The notes under the pieces: generated by a model | What the model was told of the DNA's origin: nothing | Seen by the model: the letters and a program-made list of their open reading frames with translations, nothing else | Databases searched by the model: none | DNA from: Roseiarcus sp963726105 | GTDB lineage: Bacteria > Pseudomonadota > Alphaproteobacteria > Rhizobiales > Beijerinckiaceae | Reading direction: 5' to 3' | DNA length: 64,000 nucleotides | Assembly (NCBI GenBank): GCA_963726105.1 | Contig: CAVSBJ010000024.1 | Span: forward strand, 762,712 to 826,711 | In this document: positions 27,563-36,901 of the stretch, one piece after another | How the letters are laid out: every line of letters starts with the position of its first letter | How positions within the stretch are numbered: position 1 is the stretch's first letter | Made by a program: the position numbers and the translations under genes

Positions 27563-28945
27563 ATGGGATTTCTCAGCAGCAAGAGCGCAGTCAAGACCGA
27601 GCCGACCGCCAGGGACGCGAGTCCGGAAACGCCATCGGCGCGACCGGACGACGTCTATGCCGATCTGATCGCGCGCCGGCCGGGGCTGCTCGACGAAAAG
27701 CTCAAGCTGCACGAGCGCATCATCGACGAGTTCAATCTGACGGCGCTCGAGAAGGTGCCTGACGAACTTGCAAAGCAGGTTCGAGCTTACGTCGGCGACC
27801 ACGTTCGCCGCGAAAGCCTGTCGCTCAATCAGAAGGAGCTCGAGACTTTCTCGAACGAGATCATCGCCGAAATGACCGGCTACGGGCCGCTCGAGCCGTT
27901 GCTGAAGGATCCGACCGTCACCGACATTCTCATCAACACCCACAGGCGCTGCTACATCGAGCGCTTCGGGCAATTGCAGGAGACCAAGGTCCATTTCAAG
28001 GACGAAGCGCACCTCCTGCGCATCATCAACCGGATCGTCTCGGCGATCGGGCGGCGTGTCGACGAATCCTCGCCGATGGTCGATGCACGCTTGCGCGACG
28101 GCTCGCGCGTCAACGTCGCGGTCAGGCCGATCGCCATCGACGGACCGCTGGTTTCGATCCGAAAATTCGCCGAGCGCGTGTTCGACATGGACCGGCTCGT
28201 CGAAGTGGGAAGCCTGCGGCCGGCGATCGCGGAGGTTCTGGCAGCCGCCGTCGCGGGCAAGGTGTCGACGCTCATCTCGGGGGGCACCGGCTCCGGCAAG
28301 ACGACGATGCTGAACGCGCTGTCGAATTTCATTCCGCCCCGCGAGCGCCTGATCACCATCGAGGATGCGGCCGAACTGCAGCTGCAACAGCCCCACGTCG
28401 GCCGTCTGGAGACGCGTCCCGCCAATGTCGAGGGCAAGGGGGAGGTCAGACAACGCGACCTCGTTCGCAACGCGCTCAGAATGCGCCCCGACCGCATCAT
28501 CATCGGCGAGTGCCGCGGCGAAGAGGCGTTCGACATGCTGCAGGCGATGAACACCGGCCACGAAGGCTCGATGACCACCGTCCATGCAAACTCGCCGCGC
28601 GACGCGCTCAAACGCCTCGAGCAGATGGTCGGCATGGCCGGCACGCCGATGACGCTGGGCGCCATCCGCAGCCAGATCGCGTCCGCCATCACGCTCGTCG
28701 TTCAAGTGCAGAGGCTGCCCGACGGCGCGCGGCGCCTGACCAGCGTGAGCGAGATCACCGGAATGGAAGGCGACGTCATCCAGATGCATGAGATCTTCAA
28801 GTTCGTTAAGGATTTCACCGACGCCAGGGGAACACTGCACGGGAGCTTCAAGGCGACGGGCATTCGCCCCCGCTTTCTCGCCGACGTGAAGGCCTATGGC
28901 ATCGACGTTTCGTCGAACTGCTTCGACCCCGCCCGAGCCCTGTGA
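27563..28945 (+). CDS. cpaF: Tad pilus secretion ATPase CpaF (TadA)
   Basis: The hexameric motor ATPase of the Flp pilus. Walker A is LISGGTGSGKTTMLN (about residue 235). The aspartate box is ERLITIEDAAELQL, Walker B is DRIIIGECRGEEAFDML, and the histidine box MNTGHEGSMTTVHANSPRDA is intact, so the enzyme looks active. Length 460 is normal. Its last four bases overlap the start of tadB. Confidence 0.95.
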   Translation: MGFLSSKSAVKTEPTARDASPETPSARPDDVYADLIARRPGLLDEKLKLHERIIDEFNLTALEKVPDELAKQVRAYVGDHVRRESLSLNQKELETFSNEIIAEMTGYGPLEPLLKDPTVTDILINTHRRCYIERFGQLQETKVHFKDEAHLLRIINRIVSAIGRRVDESSPMVDARLRDGSRVNVAVRPIAIDGPLVSIRKFAERVFDMDRLVEVGSLRPAIAEVLAAAVAGKVSTLISGGTGSGKTTMLNALSNFIPPRERLITIEDAAELQLQQPHVGRLETRPANVEGKGEVRQRDLVRNALRMRPDRIIIGECRGEEAFDMLQAMNTGHEGSMTTVHANSPRDALKRLEQMVGMAGTPMTLGAIRSQIASAITLVVQVQRLPDGARRLTSVSEITGMEGDVIQMHEIFKFVKDFTDARGTLHGSFKATGIRPRFLADVKAYGIDVSSNCFDPARAL

Positions 28946-29916
28946 GCGCCAACCCTGTGAGTCCGACGAGCGAGCTTTGGATTGTTTGCGCGATCGTGTT
29001 CGCCGGCGTCGTCCTCGCGGTCCAGGCGCTCTACCGGATGGTTGCTCGCGCTCAAAGCGACCGCAACACGATCAAGCGACGCCTGACCGAGAGCGCCGGC
29101 GACGGAGTCCGGCGCACGTCTGTCGAAATTCTCCGCCAGGAGCGCGGCCTCGCCAATTTCAATCATCCCCGGTTGGCGGCGCTGAACGAGTTCCTCACCC
29201 AGACGGGCCTCAGAATTTCCGTGCTCACGCTTGGACTGTCGACGCTGTCGCTGAGCGCGCTGGTCGCTCTGGCGCTGTCCCTCATTTTGTTCCATCTCTG
29301 GATGGCGGTGGCGATCGGTCTCATCGCCAGCTCCTTGAGCGTCGTCGCTTATCTGGAGGCCGTTCGCCGGCGGCGGATCGACGCCTTCACCGCCCAATTG
29401 CCGGACGCGCTCAACATCATCGTGCGCAGCTTGCGCATCGGCCATCCGCTGGTGAGCGCCATTGGACTGGCGTCGAGGGAAATGCGCGATCCGATCGCGG
29501 CCGAGCTCGCCATGACGGCTGAGGAAATTGCCTTTGGCCAGGATGTCACGACAGCCGCCGTCAACCTGCATGCCCGCGTCGGCCAGGATGATCTCCTGTT
29601 CTTCGTCACCGCTGTCAGCGTGCAGAGTCAGACCGGCGGCAATCTGGCCGAAGTGCTCGCCCGCCTCGCGACCCTCATGCGCCAGCGCAGCACGCTTCAG
29701 CTCAAGGTCAAGGCGCTCAGCGCCGAAGGGCGATTGTCGGCATGGTTTCTCTCCGCCATGCCCTTCATTCTCTATGGCGCGGTTCGGCTGCTATCGAAAG
29801 ATTACTTTGCCGAGCTCACCGCCAGTCCGGCCCTGGTCCCGGCGCTGGTCTACGCAGCGGTGTCGCTGGTCGTCGCGAACTTCGTCATCCACCGCATGGT
29901 GAACTTCAGGATTTAG
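28942..29916 (+). CDS. tadB: Tad pilus inner-membrane platform protein TadB
   Basis: A 324-residue inner-membrane protein of the type II secretion F family, forming the platform with TadC. The F domain core is seen in FTAQLPDALNIIVRSLRIGHPL and EIAFGQDVTTAAVNLHARVGQDDLLFFVTAVSVQSQTGGNLAEVL. Four hydrophobic segments occur: one N-terminal, a pair near residues 95-130, and a C-terminal pair. The start is GTG 28942, overlapping the cpaF stop. Confidence 0.93.
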   Translation: MSANPVSPTSELWIVCAIVFAGVVLAVQALYRMVARAQSDRNTIKRRLTESAGDGVRRTSVEILRQERGLANFNHPRLAALNEFLTQTGLRISVLTLGLSTLSLSALVALALSLILFHLWMAVAIGLIASSLSVVAYLEAVRRRRIDAFTAQLPDALNIIVRSLRIGHPLVSAIGLASREMRDPIAAELAMTAEEIAFGQDVTTAAVNLHARVGQDDLLFFVTAVSVQSQTGGNLAEVLARLATLMRQRSTLQLKVKALSAEGRLSAWFLSAMPFILYGAVRLLSKDYFAELTASPALVPALVYAAVSLVVANFVIHRMVNFRI

Positions 29917-29925
29917 GCGGCCGCC

Positions 29926-30846
29926 ATGGATCTCTGGCTCGTTCTGTTCGTTTCGGCCGCATTCGTTTCGGCCGCCGGGATCACGTTTTCCGTCGGCCAG
30001 CTGATCACGAGCCGCAATCGCTTGCAGCGACGGCTGCCAGCCGGCGCGACGATGTCGGACGCGCTGGCGCTGGCCTCAGGCGACGCCGCCGGCGCGCTTG
30101 CCGGCGAGCCTTTCCAGGACGATCGATTTGGCCTTGGCCAGAAACTCAGCAAGGAGTTGAGGCTGAAACTGGTGCGGGCCGGCTATTTCAGTCCGCGCGC
30201 CCTCCGGTTTTACCTTCTTGCGCGCATATGCGCCGTCATTGCCGCGCCGGCGCTGGTGCTGCTGGGCAGCGCGCTCCTCCTGCGCGATCTCTCGACATTG
30301 CAGTTTGTGCTCGCCGCAGCAGTCTCCGTCGTGGTCGGGGTGCTGGGGCCCGACGCCTATCTGTCCCGCCGCCAGTCCTGGCAAATCGCCGAATATCGCC
30401 TCAATTTCCCGGATCTCCTGGACCTCCTGACTGTCTGCGTCACCGCGGGACTCACCGTCGAGGCGTCATTCGAAAGAATCCGCGATCGGCTCATGAAGCG
30501 AAGCTTTGCGCTTGGCCGCAACATCGAATTGATGGGGGCGGAGATGCGCGCGGGAAGGAGCTCGGTCGACGCCCTGAGCGCCTTCGCGGACCGGCTCGGG
30601 CTGGACGAGGCGGCGTCCTTCGTCGCCGTCTTGCGCCATTCGGTCGAGCTCGGGGGCGACGTCGCCACCACGCTCAGGGAATTCAGCGAAGACATGCGCT
30701 CCAAAAGAATGCTGCTGGCGGAGAAAAAGGCGAACGAATTGCCGGTTAAAATGGTCATTCCGCTGGCTTTGGGCATTTTTCCGGTCATTTTGATGATCGT
30801 TCTGCTACCCGTCATTTTGAAATTGCTGCGGCTTATCGGTTCCTGA
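29926..30846 (+). CDS. tadC: Tad pilus inner-membrane platform protein TadC
   Basis: A 306-residue partner of TadB, also with a type II secretion F domain. Typical text is FPDLLDLLTVCVTAGLTVEASFERI, LGLDEAASFVAVLRHSVELGGDVA and the closing MVIPLALGIFPVILMIVLLPVILKLL. It begins nine bases after tadB ends. After it there is a gap of about 190 bases before tadD. Confidence 0.93.
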   Translation: MDLWLVLFVSAAFVSAAGITFSVGQLITSRNRLQRRLPAGATMSDALALASGDAAGALAGEPFQDDRFGLGQKLSKELRLKLVRAGYFSPRALRFYLLARICAVIAAPALVLLGSALLLRDLSTLQFVLAAAVSVVVGVLGPDAYLSRRQSWQIAEYRLNFPDLLDLLTVCVTAGLTVEASFERIRDRLMKRSFALGRNIELMGAEMRAGRSSVDALSAFADRLGLDEAASFVAVLRHSVELGGDVATTLREFSEDMRSKRMLLAEKKANELPVKMVIPLALGIFPVILMIVLLPVILKLLRLIGS

Positions 30847-31036
30847 ACGCCGCCCGATCGCTCGTCTTCAAATGCCGGAAGCGTGAGATTCGCTGATCTC
30901 GCAGGGCCGCCCCGTCGCCGGGCCGCCAGGCGCCTCGCTGCCGGCGCATTTGGCTCATTCTTGTCGCCGGGCTATGGATTTCGGCCAAGCCGCCACGGTC
31001 TAACGGGCGGAAGTCGGGGATAGACGCATCGCCAGA

Positions 31037-31621
31037 ATGCAGAGGCTGAAGAGTGCAGTTTTCGTCCGCGTCGGCGTTGAGACCGTGTCCCGCTGGATTC
31101 TTGTGATGGCGTTGGCGTTGTCGATCGCTGCCTGCAACCAACCCGGTCTGACCCCGTCGCCCGTCCCCAACCCGGTCACCGGACAAAATCCGGGCGATGT
31201 GAAGTACTACCCGTCCGATCAACCGGTGAGACTCGGCACCCAGCGGTTCTACGACGGCAATTTCGGCTTGGCGCAGCAATACTTCCAGGACGCGGTCGAG
31301 AAATCGCCAAATGACGTGATGGCGTGGATCGGATTGGCGGCGAGCTACGATCGGCTCGGGCGGTTCGATCTCGCGGACCACGCCTACGGGGCCGCGGCGA
31401 AACTCGAGGGTGAAACCCCGCGGCTTCTCAACAACGAAGGCTATTCGTACATGCTGCGCGGCGATCTCAAAGCCGCCCGGGTCAAATTCAAACAGGCTTT
31501 GGCGCTCGACCCCAACAATCAGACGACGCTGAACAATATCAAGCTCTTGAACTCGAGCCAGACCTTCATCGACCGGTCGCCGAGTGGCGAGCCGTGTGGC
31601 AGCGTCAACTGCGGGCAGTGA
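31037..31621 (+). CDS. tadD: TPR lipoprotein TadD
   Basis: A 194-residue outer-membrane lipoprotein of the Tad system, thought to help the secretin or pilus stability. It has an N-terminal hydrophobic stretch and lipobox ALALSIAACNQ (cysteine about residue 34). About three tetratricopeptide units follow, for instance LAQQYFQDAVEKSPNDVMAW and GDLKAARVKFKQALALDPNN. The start is not certain; a start closer to the signal sequence (GTG 31067) is possible. It closes the tad cluster. Confidence 0.85.
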   Translation: MQRLKSAVFVRVGVETVSRWILVMALALSIAACNQPGLTPSPVPNPVTGQNPGDVKYYPSDQPVRLGTQRFYDGNFGLAQQYFQDAVEKSPNDVMAWIGLAASYDRLGRFDLADHAYGAAAKLEGETPRLLNNEGYSYMLRGDLKAARVKFKQALALDPNNQTTLNNIKLLNSSQTFIDRSPSGEPCGSVNCGQ

Positions 31622-31666
31622 GGGCAGAGTCGCCGATCGTTCGCGGAGCCTTTGGGCAATGAAGGC

Positions 31667-31708
31667 GTCATGGCCGGGATTGTCCAGGATTGTCCCGGCC
31701 ATCCACGC
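31667..31708 (+). repeat. 42-bp palindromic repeat, copy 1
   Basis: Contains a 10-base inverted repeat ATGGCCGGGA / TCCCGGCCAT. A second diverged copy in the opposite direction lies at 31899-31940. Placed just after the tadD stop, it may also act as a transcription-ending hairpin. Confidence 0.75.
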
Positions 31709-31898
31709 GGCGCTGGCTGAACGGTCCTCCGCTCCAGAGGCCAATTCAACGTCAAAGCCCGAGATGGTGCGCGAGAAGTCCCCGCCGAGCCGCCGCCTCA
31801 ACGGACATCAGGAGGGGCGGCAGCGGCGCATGGCGGGGATGGGCGCTGTTTCGTCAACCATACATTCGCCTTCCTTTCATCAGTTTGACGCCTTGGCT

Positions 31899-31940
31899 GC
31901 GTGGATGGCTGGGGCGAGCCAGGACGAGCCCTGCCATGAC
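31899..31940 (-). repeat. 42-bp palindromic repeat, copy 2 (inverted)
   Basis: On the minus strand it begins GTCATGGCAGGGCTCGTCC and ends CCAGCCATCCACGC. It aligns over 42 bases with copy 1 at 31667-31708 with several mismatches; about 190 bases lie between the two. Confidence 0.7.
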
Positions 31941-32187
31941 GGTGAAGGTTGCCGGACGGCCAAATGAGGGACCGATTCGAAACCCGCTGACCGACAATTT
32001 CCTGCTCAAAAGAGAAATCGATCCTATTATCTTCGGATGACTTTAAATCCGAGCTCTCCGATCGTGCGCGAGCGGAAAGCCAGGACGCGCCGCCGCAATG
32101 CACAATCTAGATAGGTTCTAAAAGGAGAGAATGGTTTATTTCAATCGGCCGTAACCCATTGAAAAGTCCCTATTCGAAAAATAAGCG

Positions 32188-34221
32188 CTAGAGCGGCAGG
32201 GCGTACCGGAGGGCGGTTTCCGCCGCGGCGCGCGCTTCCTCGATCGATATCGGACCGTTGTTGGCGACGCGCGCGGCCTTGACGCCTTCGACCAGGGCCG
32301 GCGGTCCTTTGATCTCCGTCAGTTCGCCGGAGCCACCGGCGAGCCGCTCGAGCATCGCCGCCTGCGCGTCGTTATCGGCGAAGGCCACGGCCTGCATGAG
32401 CGCCGTCACCGGCCGTGGCGAGTTCGAGCAGCGCGCAAGACGATAGGCGTTGAGGAAGCGTTTGGCGTCGCGCGGCGAATGTGCGGCGAGGGGCGCGAGC
32501 GCCGCAAGCAGCGTGGTCTCCGCGCTCGACAGCGGCTCCATGAGCGCCGCCGCAACCGCCGACGAATCCGAGGCTGGCGCTGGCTGCGCGCCCCCTGACA
32601 GAAGACGCGCAACCACGAGCTCGCCGTCAGCGTCCTTGCGGGCCGGCAGGTTGACTGTGACTTGCAGCCATTTGCCAAGACGCCGGCGCGCCTCGCGCGC
32701 TCCGCCAAGCGCGCCCGCAAGCCGGCTGGGATCGAAAGCCAAGAGACCGATGCAGCCTGGTCCCGTCACGCCCTGGGCGGCGTCGATCCAGCTGATGGCC
32801 GCAGCTGGCGACAGCGCGTCAAGATTGTCCACGACCACGATGAGCCGATCGAGGGCTGGTCCCGCCGCGGCCGGCCGACCCACCCACGCGCCAAGCGCGG
32901 CCAGGAATTCACGCGCCGCGCCCGACGGGGCGTGGCTCGATTCCAGAAATTCTGGTCCGGGGACCCGCAAGGACGCTATGCCTCCGGCGCGTTGGCTGGC
33001 TGCTTCGGCGCGCTTAGCGGCCGCGTCGGCCTCCATCGTCAGCGCGGCGACCCTCTGATTGAGGCGCGCGGCGCGCGAGTCGAGGTCGTTACGGCGGTCG
33101 CGGGCTTCGCTGGTGAGCAACCGCCCACCGCGCAACAGAAGGTTCGAAAACCCGAGCGCGCGCCACAGGTTGAGCGCGATCACCAGCGCGCCCAGGATGA
33201 ACAGAATCTGCGCCGCTCGATCGAACCAGTCGCCGTGCGCCGCCACCCAGTCCCCAGCGGGTTTCAGCGAGTCGTTCCCGTGCTCGATCGCGTCGGTCGC
33301 CGTTTGGCCGTGCAGAAGCCGGAGGACGAAGGCCAGCGCGAAGGCGACGATTCCCCAGACGAGCAGCCGCGCCTGGCCGCCGTAGGCCCATATTGACCGA
33401 ATGACGAGGCCCGCGCGGGCACCCGCCCCGAGGGTCGACACGTCGCGCGCCAGATTGCGGTAGCTCGAATCTGCATCCACTCCAGCCAGCCCAAAACGGC
33501 GCAACTGCGCTTCGATCTTTCCTCTATGCGCTCGTGCGAACACGTCGATACGCGACCCGGGCGTGTCGAAGGCCAAGGCGTCCGCGAGACGCGCACGTTT
33601 GGCCTCGACCTCGTCGCGCTGCGTGCGCTCGGCCTCAAGCTTCCTGACGAGGTCGTCATGACGGTCGGAAGCCGCGCTGGCTGCCCGATGCGGATCCCCT
33701 CCCGCATGGCGCAGTTCATCCAACAGGCCCGAATAGTCCACCCCTCCAGGCTGGCGATCGAGCGCGGCATAGGCGGCGCTCGCGATCGCCAGCGGGGCCT
33801 CGACGCCGACCGAAGCGTCGACGCGCGCCATGACCACGCGTTGAAGCGCTTGCCCGCTTGCCGTCGCCGAAGCGCTGAGCCGTTCGATCGTCTGCGCCAG
33901 ACGTCTCAACGCGAAGGTCTTGCCGGCGCCGGACGGTCCCAGGATCGCCGCCAGGAACGGCGTCTGGACTTGAGGAGTCACGCAAAGATAAGCCAAGGGC
34001 TGCACGATCTGGGCGGCGTTCAGGAGGTCCGCCCCGTCGGCCGAATCGCCGAGAAAGATCGGCTCTGCCCGGCTGGGCGCGGCAGGTGGAGGCGGGGCGA
34101 TCGAGACGGGCGGCGCGGCCGATTGTGCGGGAGCCCGCGGAGCGAGCGAGAGAGGCGCCTTGTCGCTCGTCCCGACGTCCCCAAGCAGGCGAACCTTCGA
34201 ATTCACGCTTGGCTCGGACAA
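32188..34221 (-). CDS. KAP family P-loop NTPase with two membrane spans
   Basis: A 677-residue membrane-associated NTPase. Walker A is AILGPSGAGKTFALRRL (residues 95-102 for GPSGAGKT) and Walker B is LIVVVDNLDAL at about residue 467. Two hydrophobic spans (LVWGIVAFALAFVLRLLHG and LFILGALVIALNLWRAL) are inserted between the two motifs, the arrangement that defines the KAP family. A proline/alanine-rich N-terminus comes first, and a helical stretch rich in alanine and arginine follows the spans. KAP NTPases are linked to membrane protein complexes and in bacteria sometimes to plasmid or phage-exclusion functions; nothing nearby points to a specific one. Confidence 0.8.
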   Translation of the reverse strand: MSEPSVNSKVRLLGDVGTSDKAPLSLAPRAPAQSAAPPVSIAPPPPAAPSRAEPIFLGDSADGADLLNAAQIVQPLAYLCVTPQVQTPFLAAILGPSGAGKTFALRRLAQTIERLSASATASGQALQRVVMARVDASVGVEAPLAIASAAYAALDRQPGGVDYSGLLDELRHAGGDPHRAASAASDRHDDLVRKLEAERTQRDEVEAKRARLADALAFDTPGSRIDVFARAHRGKIEAQLRRFGLAGVDADSSYRNLARDVSTLGAGARAGLVIRSIWAYGGQARLLVWGIVAFALAFVLRLLHGQTATDAIEHGNDSLKPAGDWVAAHGDWFDRAAQILFILGALVIALNLWRALGFSNLLLRGGRLLTSEARDRRNDLDSRAARLNQRVAALTMEADAAAKRAEAASQRAGGIASLRVPGPEFLESSHAPSGAAREFLAALGAWVGRPAAAGPALDRLIVVVDNLDALSPAAAISWIDAAQGVTGPGCIGLLAFDPSRLAGALGGAREARRRLGKWLQVTVNLPARKDADGELVVARLLSGGAQPAPASDSSAVAAALMEPLSSAETTLLAALAPLAAHSPRDAKRFLNAYRLARCSNSPRPVTALMQAVAFADNDAQAAMLERLAGGSGELTEIKGPPALVEGVKAARVANNGPISIEEARAAAETALRYALPL

Positions 34222-34718
34222 TCAATCCTCCGGATGTTGCGCCTAAGCCATTTGTTATGGCTTCATTACCCCAAGCAGATTGAGCGTAGCCCATACCGAA
34301 GCCTGTGCGGCCCAGCCTAGCAGGCTCGGGTGGCGTCCTAAAGCTTAGGCGACTCGCGCGCAAGAGGTGCAAAAGGTTGCCTTCAATCCCAAGCTGCGAG
34401 CAGGGTGCGGCAACTATGACCGAACACGAGGCGAGTGCGCCACCGAGGCCCGAACCCACGATTGTAACGTGGCCAACTCTTGAGGAGGCGAAACCGGCCT
34501 TCGAGGCCTAGGTCCCCGCTAGGACGAACGATCGGCGCGCTTGCGTTCGGCCCCCGCAGTCAAACGCTCGCGACGACAGCCTTTTCCACTCTGCGATAGC
34601 CGGCGTAGCCGGACACGGCGGCGCCAGGCAGCAACATCGCCTTCTTAGGACGGTCCGGGGACCGCGCCCTTGACCAGAGGCGCGGGGTTTTATTTTCGCC
34701 GATTCGCGCCTATCCGGG
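34222..34718. other. Intergenic region; possible 31-residue open frame
   Basis: About 500 bases between the divergent KAP NTPase and Nudix genes. An open frame starting at ATG 34416 would encode a 31-residue peptide (MTEHEASAPPRPEPTIVTWP...) ending at 34511; it has no recognised family and may be chance. The rest shows no repeats or RNA genes I can support. Confidence 0.35.
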
Positions 34719-35237
34719 ATGCGACGCGATAAAGCGTTACTCCCCGGAGAAGCGATTATTCCCCAGAAGCCAAAGAAACGAAGGGCGAGGCCTGCGGTGC
34801 GCATCCAATATGGCGCGCTGCCCTATCGATTCACGCCCATGGCGGCGCTCGAGATTCTCGTCGTGACGACGCGGCAATCGCGGCGATGGATCGTGCCCAA
34901 GGGTTGGCCGATCAAGCGGCTCTCACCTTCGAAGTCGGCCGCGCGCGAGGCTTTCGAGGAAGCGGGCGTCAGGGGGAAGATCGGCGCTCGCGCGATCGGC
35001 ATTTTCAGGTACAAAAAGTCCGCAGGCGAGAATGGCGCGGACCCGGAATACGAGGTCAAGATCTTCCCCCTGCTGGTGAGAAGACAGAGCGCGACCTGGC
35101 CTGAATTTGGACAGCGCGTGGTTCAGTGGGTCGATCCGGAGAAGGCGATTGCGCTCATCAGAGACCCTGAGCTGAAGGCGATCGTGGCGAAATTTGCCAA
35201 GCGCGCGGCCGCCGCGGCGAGCCAGCTCATTTACTGA
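34719..35237 (+). CDS. Nudix hydrolase
   Basis: A 172-residue hydrolase of nucleoside-diphosphate-linked compounds. The Nudix box is RWIVPKGWPIKRLSPSKSAAREAFEEAGVRG. The REAFEEAGV part that binds the metal is intact, but the first glutamate of the general G-x5-E pattern is leucine here. Residues around IQYGALPYR and WIVPKGWP match the small Hyphomicrobiales group related to diadenosine/inositol polyphosphate hydrolases. The true start may be GTG 34797. Its 3' end meets the remains of an mgtC gene on the other strand. Confidence 0.82.
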   Translation: MRRDKALLPGEAIIPQKPKKRRARPAVRIQYGALPYRFTPMAALEILVVTTRQSRRWIVPKGWPIKRLSPSKSAAREAFEEAGVRGKIGARAIGIFRYKKSAGENGADPEYEVKIFPLLVRRQSATWPEFGQRVVQWVDPEKAIALIRDPELKAIVAKFAKRAAAAASQLIY

Positions 35238-35847
35238 ATGCGGGTCCGATATACCGGTCAGACGCTCAACCTCCACTCGACTGACCGCGAACTCGTCGCG
35301 GGTGCAACATGCGAACACCTCGCGAAGGACGCCGCGCCCGTCCTGGTAAGAAATTTGCAGCGACGACGGAGCCCAGCGGGATTTTGGCAGCCGGCGCTCG
35401 ATCGAGGGAAAGACGAAGACCACGACGAAATGGCCAAACGTGACCGCGATGGCCAAGATCGGAAGGCCGGCGCCGCAGGCCATGCCCACTGCCGCGGTCA
35501 GCCAGACCGTCGCCGCCGTGGTGAGGCCCCGCACGATATCCTTGCGAACGAAAATGAGGCCGCCGCTGATGAAGCCGATGCCCGAAACGATCTGCGCCGC
35601 GATACGCGACGGATCGAGCACCACCCGGCCAGATTCGAGGACATCGGTGAAGCCATATTTGGACACGAGCATCACGAAAGCCGACGAGAAGCCCACAAGC
35701 GTATACGTGCGCAGGCCGGCGCTCTTCTGGCGAATTTCGCGCTCGAGGCCGATCGGTCGCCGACAAGATGAAGGCAAACGCGAGTTCAGCAAGCTGGAGC
35801 GAGCTCTGTCCTATTGGCTCGCCAAGTAGCGATCGAAAGTCCATCAC
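35238..35847 (-). pseudogene. mgtC: MgtC/SapB family membrane protein, frameshifted and C-terminally altered
   Basis: MgtC proteins are inner-membrane proteins linked to growth at low magnesium. The N-terminus (MMDFRSLLGEPIGQSSLQLAELAFAFILSA) is in one frame. After one extra base near 35760 the text continues in another frame as GLEREIRQKSAGLRTYTLVG, ESGRVVLDPSRIAAQIVSGIGFISGG and GLTTAATVWLTAAVGMACG, all classic for the family. The C-terminal ACT-like domain starts (VLREVFACCTRDEFAVSRVEVE) and then runs without a stop into the antisense of the Nudix gene. Both ends of the gene are therefore damaged. Confidence 0.8.
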
Positions 35848-36239
35848 GCACTTTTGTCGGCAATGTCGGCTACTCGGCAGCGAACAGGCGCGCTCTCATC
35901 AAAATACCAGACCGCGCAGATCCGGTGATAACCGTCCGCGACTGTCAGAGGGAGGCCACCCGCAATGTCCCCGCGAACCAGGAGCACGGGCGCGAGCGGC
36001 TTTGCTTTCTGAATTCGTTTCAGGTCTTCGTCCACGTGCGGATCGTCACGGGGCAGAAGCGGGAGCTCGGCAGCGCGCAACATGTCCTTAGCCGCATGCT
36101 CAATGAGCTTGGAGCCACGAAGGCTCTTAACGAGCGCACTGGCCTTCCTATCGGAGCACAGAAGGGACAGATACTTGAATGCGGCGTCGAAATCCGCCTC
36201 TTCCTCCTTCTCGCTCCACTTCAGTTTTGATTTGCTCAC
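35844..36239 (-). CDS. ParB-like hypothetical protein
   Basis: A 131-residue protein. I recognise the pattern of a widespread hypothetical family: KLKWSEKEEEADFDAAFKYLSL at the start, then HAAKDMLRAAELPLL and the ParB/sulfiredoxin-like core LTVADGYHRICAVWYFDE. The GYHR text resembles the nucleotide-binding motif of ParB-type folds. Start GTG 36239 is preceded by AGGGGAGC; a longer frame goes to 36581 but the extra part is arginine/cysteine-rich and unlike the family. Function unknown. Confidence 0.7.
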   Translation of the reverse strand: MSKSKLKWSEKEEEADFDAAFKYLSLLCSDRKASALVKSLRGSKLIEHAAKDMLRAAELPLLPRDDPHVDEDLKRIQKAKPLAPVLLVRGDIAGGLPLTVADGYHRICAVWYFDESAPVRCRVADIADKSA

Positions 36240-36901
36240 CGGCCGCCTGCTCCCCTTTCCGCGCTTCCCCCGAGGGTGCAGCTTAGCCCTTCCCGCGATA
36301 CGGCGACACTTGCATTTCGGTTTTCCGGCGCGCTCACCGCCGAATTTCGGCGCGCAACCGCTCCCAATTGCCGAAAGCATCTTCGCTCGCTCCGCCTTGG
36401 CGAGGTCGTCGCCGTCGAGGTCCTGTCGCCGTTCGATGTCGCTCGCGCGGCATATGGTTTCCGAGCCGAGCGAGAGCCCCAAGGCGATCGGCGTTGTCCG
36501 AGGCAACGGGAAAGCAGCGGCGCATTCGATGACCTCCTTCGTCCGTGCGACCCCCATCCAAAAGGGCGTTCCGAAGAACACCCATCTTACGATGGGCGAC
36601 GGGAGGGGTGTGCTAACGTCATCGATTCCGCCGAAACGCAGGAGGCTCTACGATGGCGAGGCGCCACCCCCCATCCTTGATCCTCCCTCGCCAGAGGGCT
36701 CCCGCGGACGCCCCTCTGTCGGACGGGGCTTTGGGGGAGGAGACGCGCTAGGGCGGTCCCCGCGTAAACTCGAGAGCAAATGGCGCGAGGTCCGCGGCGC
36801 TCATCCGATAGAACGAAATCGTCAAGAAGATGCTGACGGGCGAACGCTTTCGGCCCAGCGCGGCAAAACCACGCCGCCGCCCGCGCCCGATTGGACGAGG
36901 C
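36240..36901. other. Intergenic region with C/G-rich repeat-like sequence
   Basis: About 660 bases between the ParB-like gene and hisG. From about 36655 to 36790 there is a stretch with CCCTCGCCAGAGGG-type palindromes and polyG/polyC runs, ending in GTAAACTCGAGAGCAAATGG. A related ending (CTAAACTCAAGAGCAAAAGG) occurs after the palindromic element at 41.7-41.9 kb, so both may belong to one intergenic repeat family. Open frames in 36276-36680 were not recognised. Confidence 0.45.

Larger units (their letters stand above)
31622..32187. other. Intergenic region after tadD with an inverted pair of repeats
   Basis: About 565 bases between the tad operon end and the end of the convergent KAP NTPase gene. 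It holds two copies of a 42-base palindromic repeat in opposite directions and an A/T-rich stretch from about 31990 to 32185. Open frames here carry no recognisable protein text. Confidence 0.6.

Noticed and set aside
26384..28840. An 818-codon open frame on the minus strand across cpaE and cpaF
   Set aside because: It is antisense to two clearly recognised genes, is rich in R, D and H as expected for the reverse of GC-rich genes, and matches no family.
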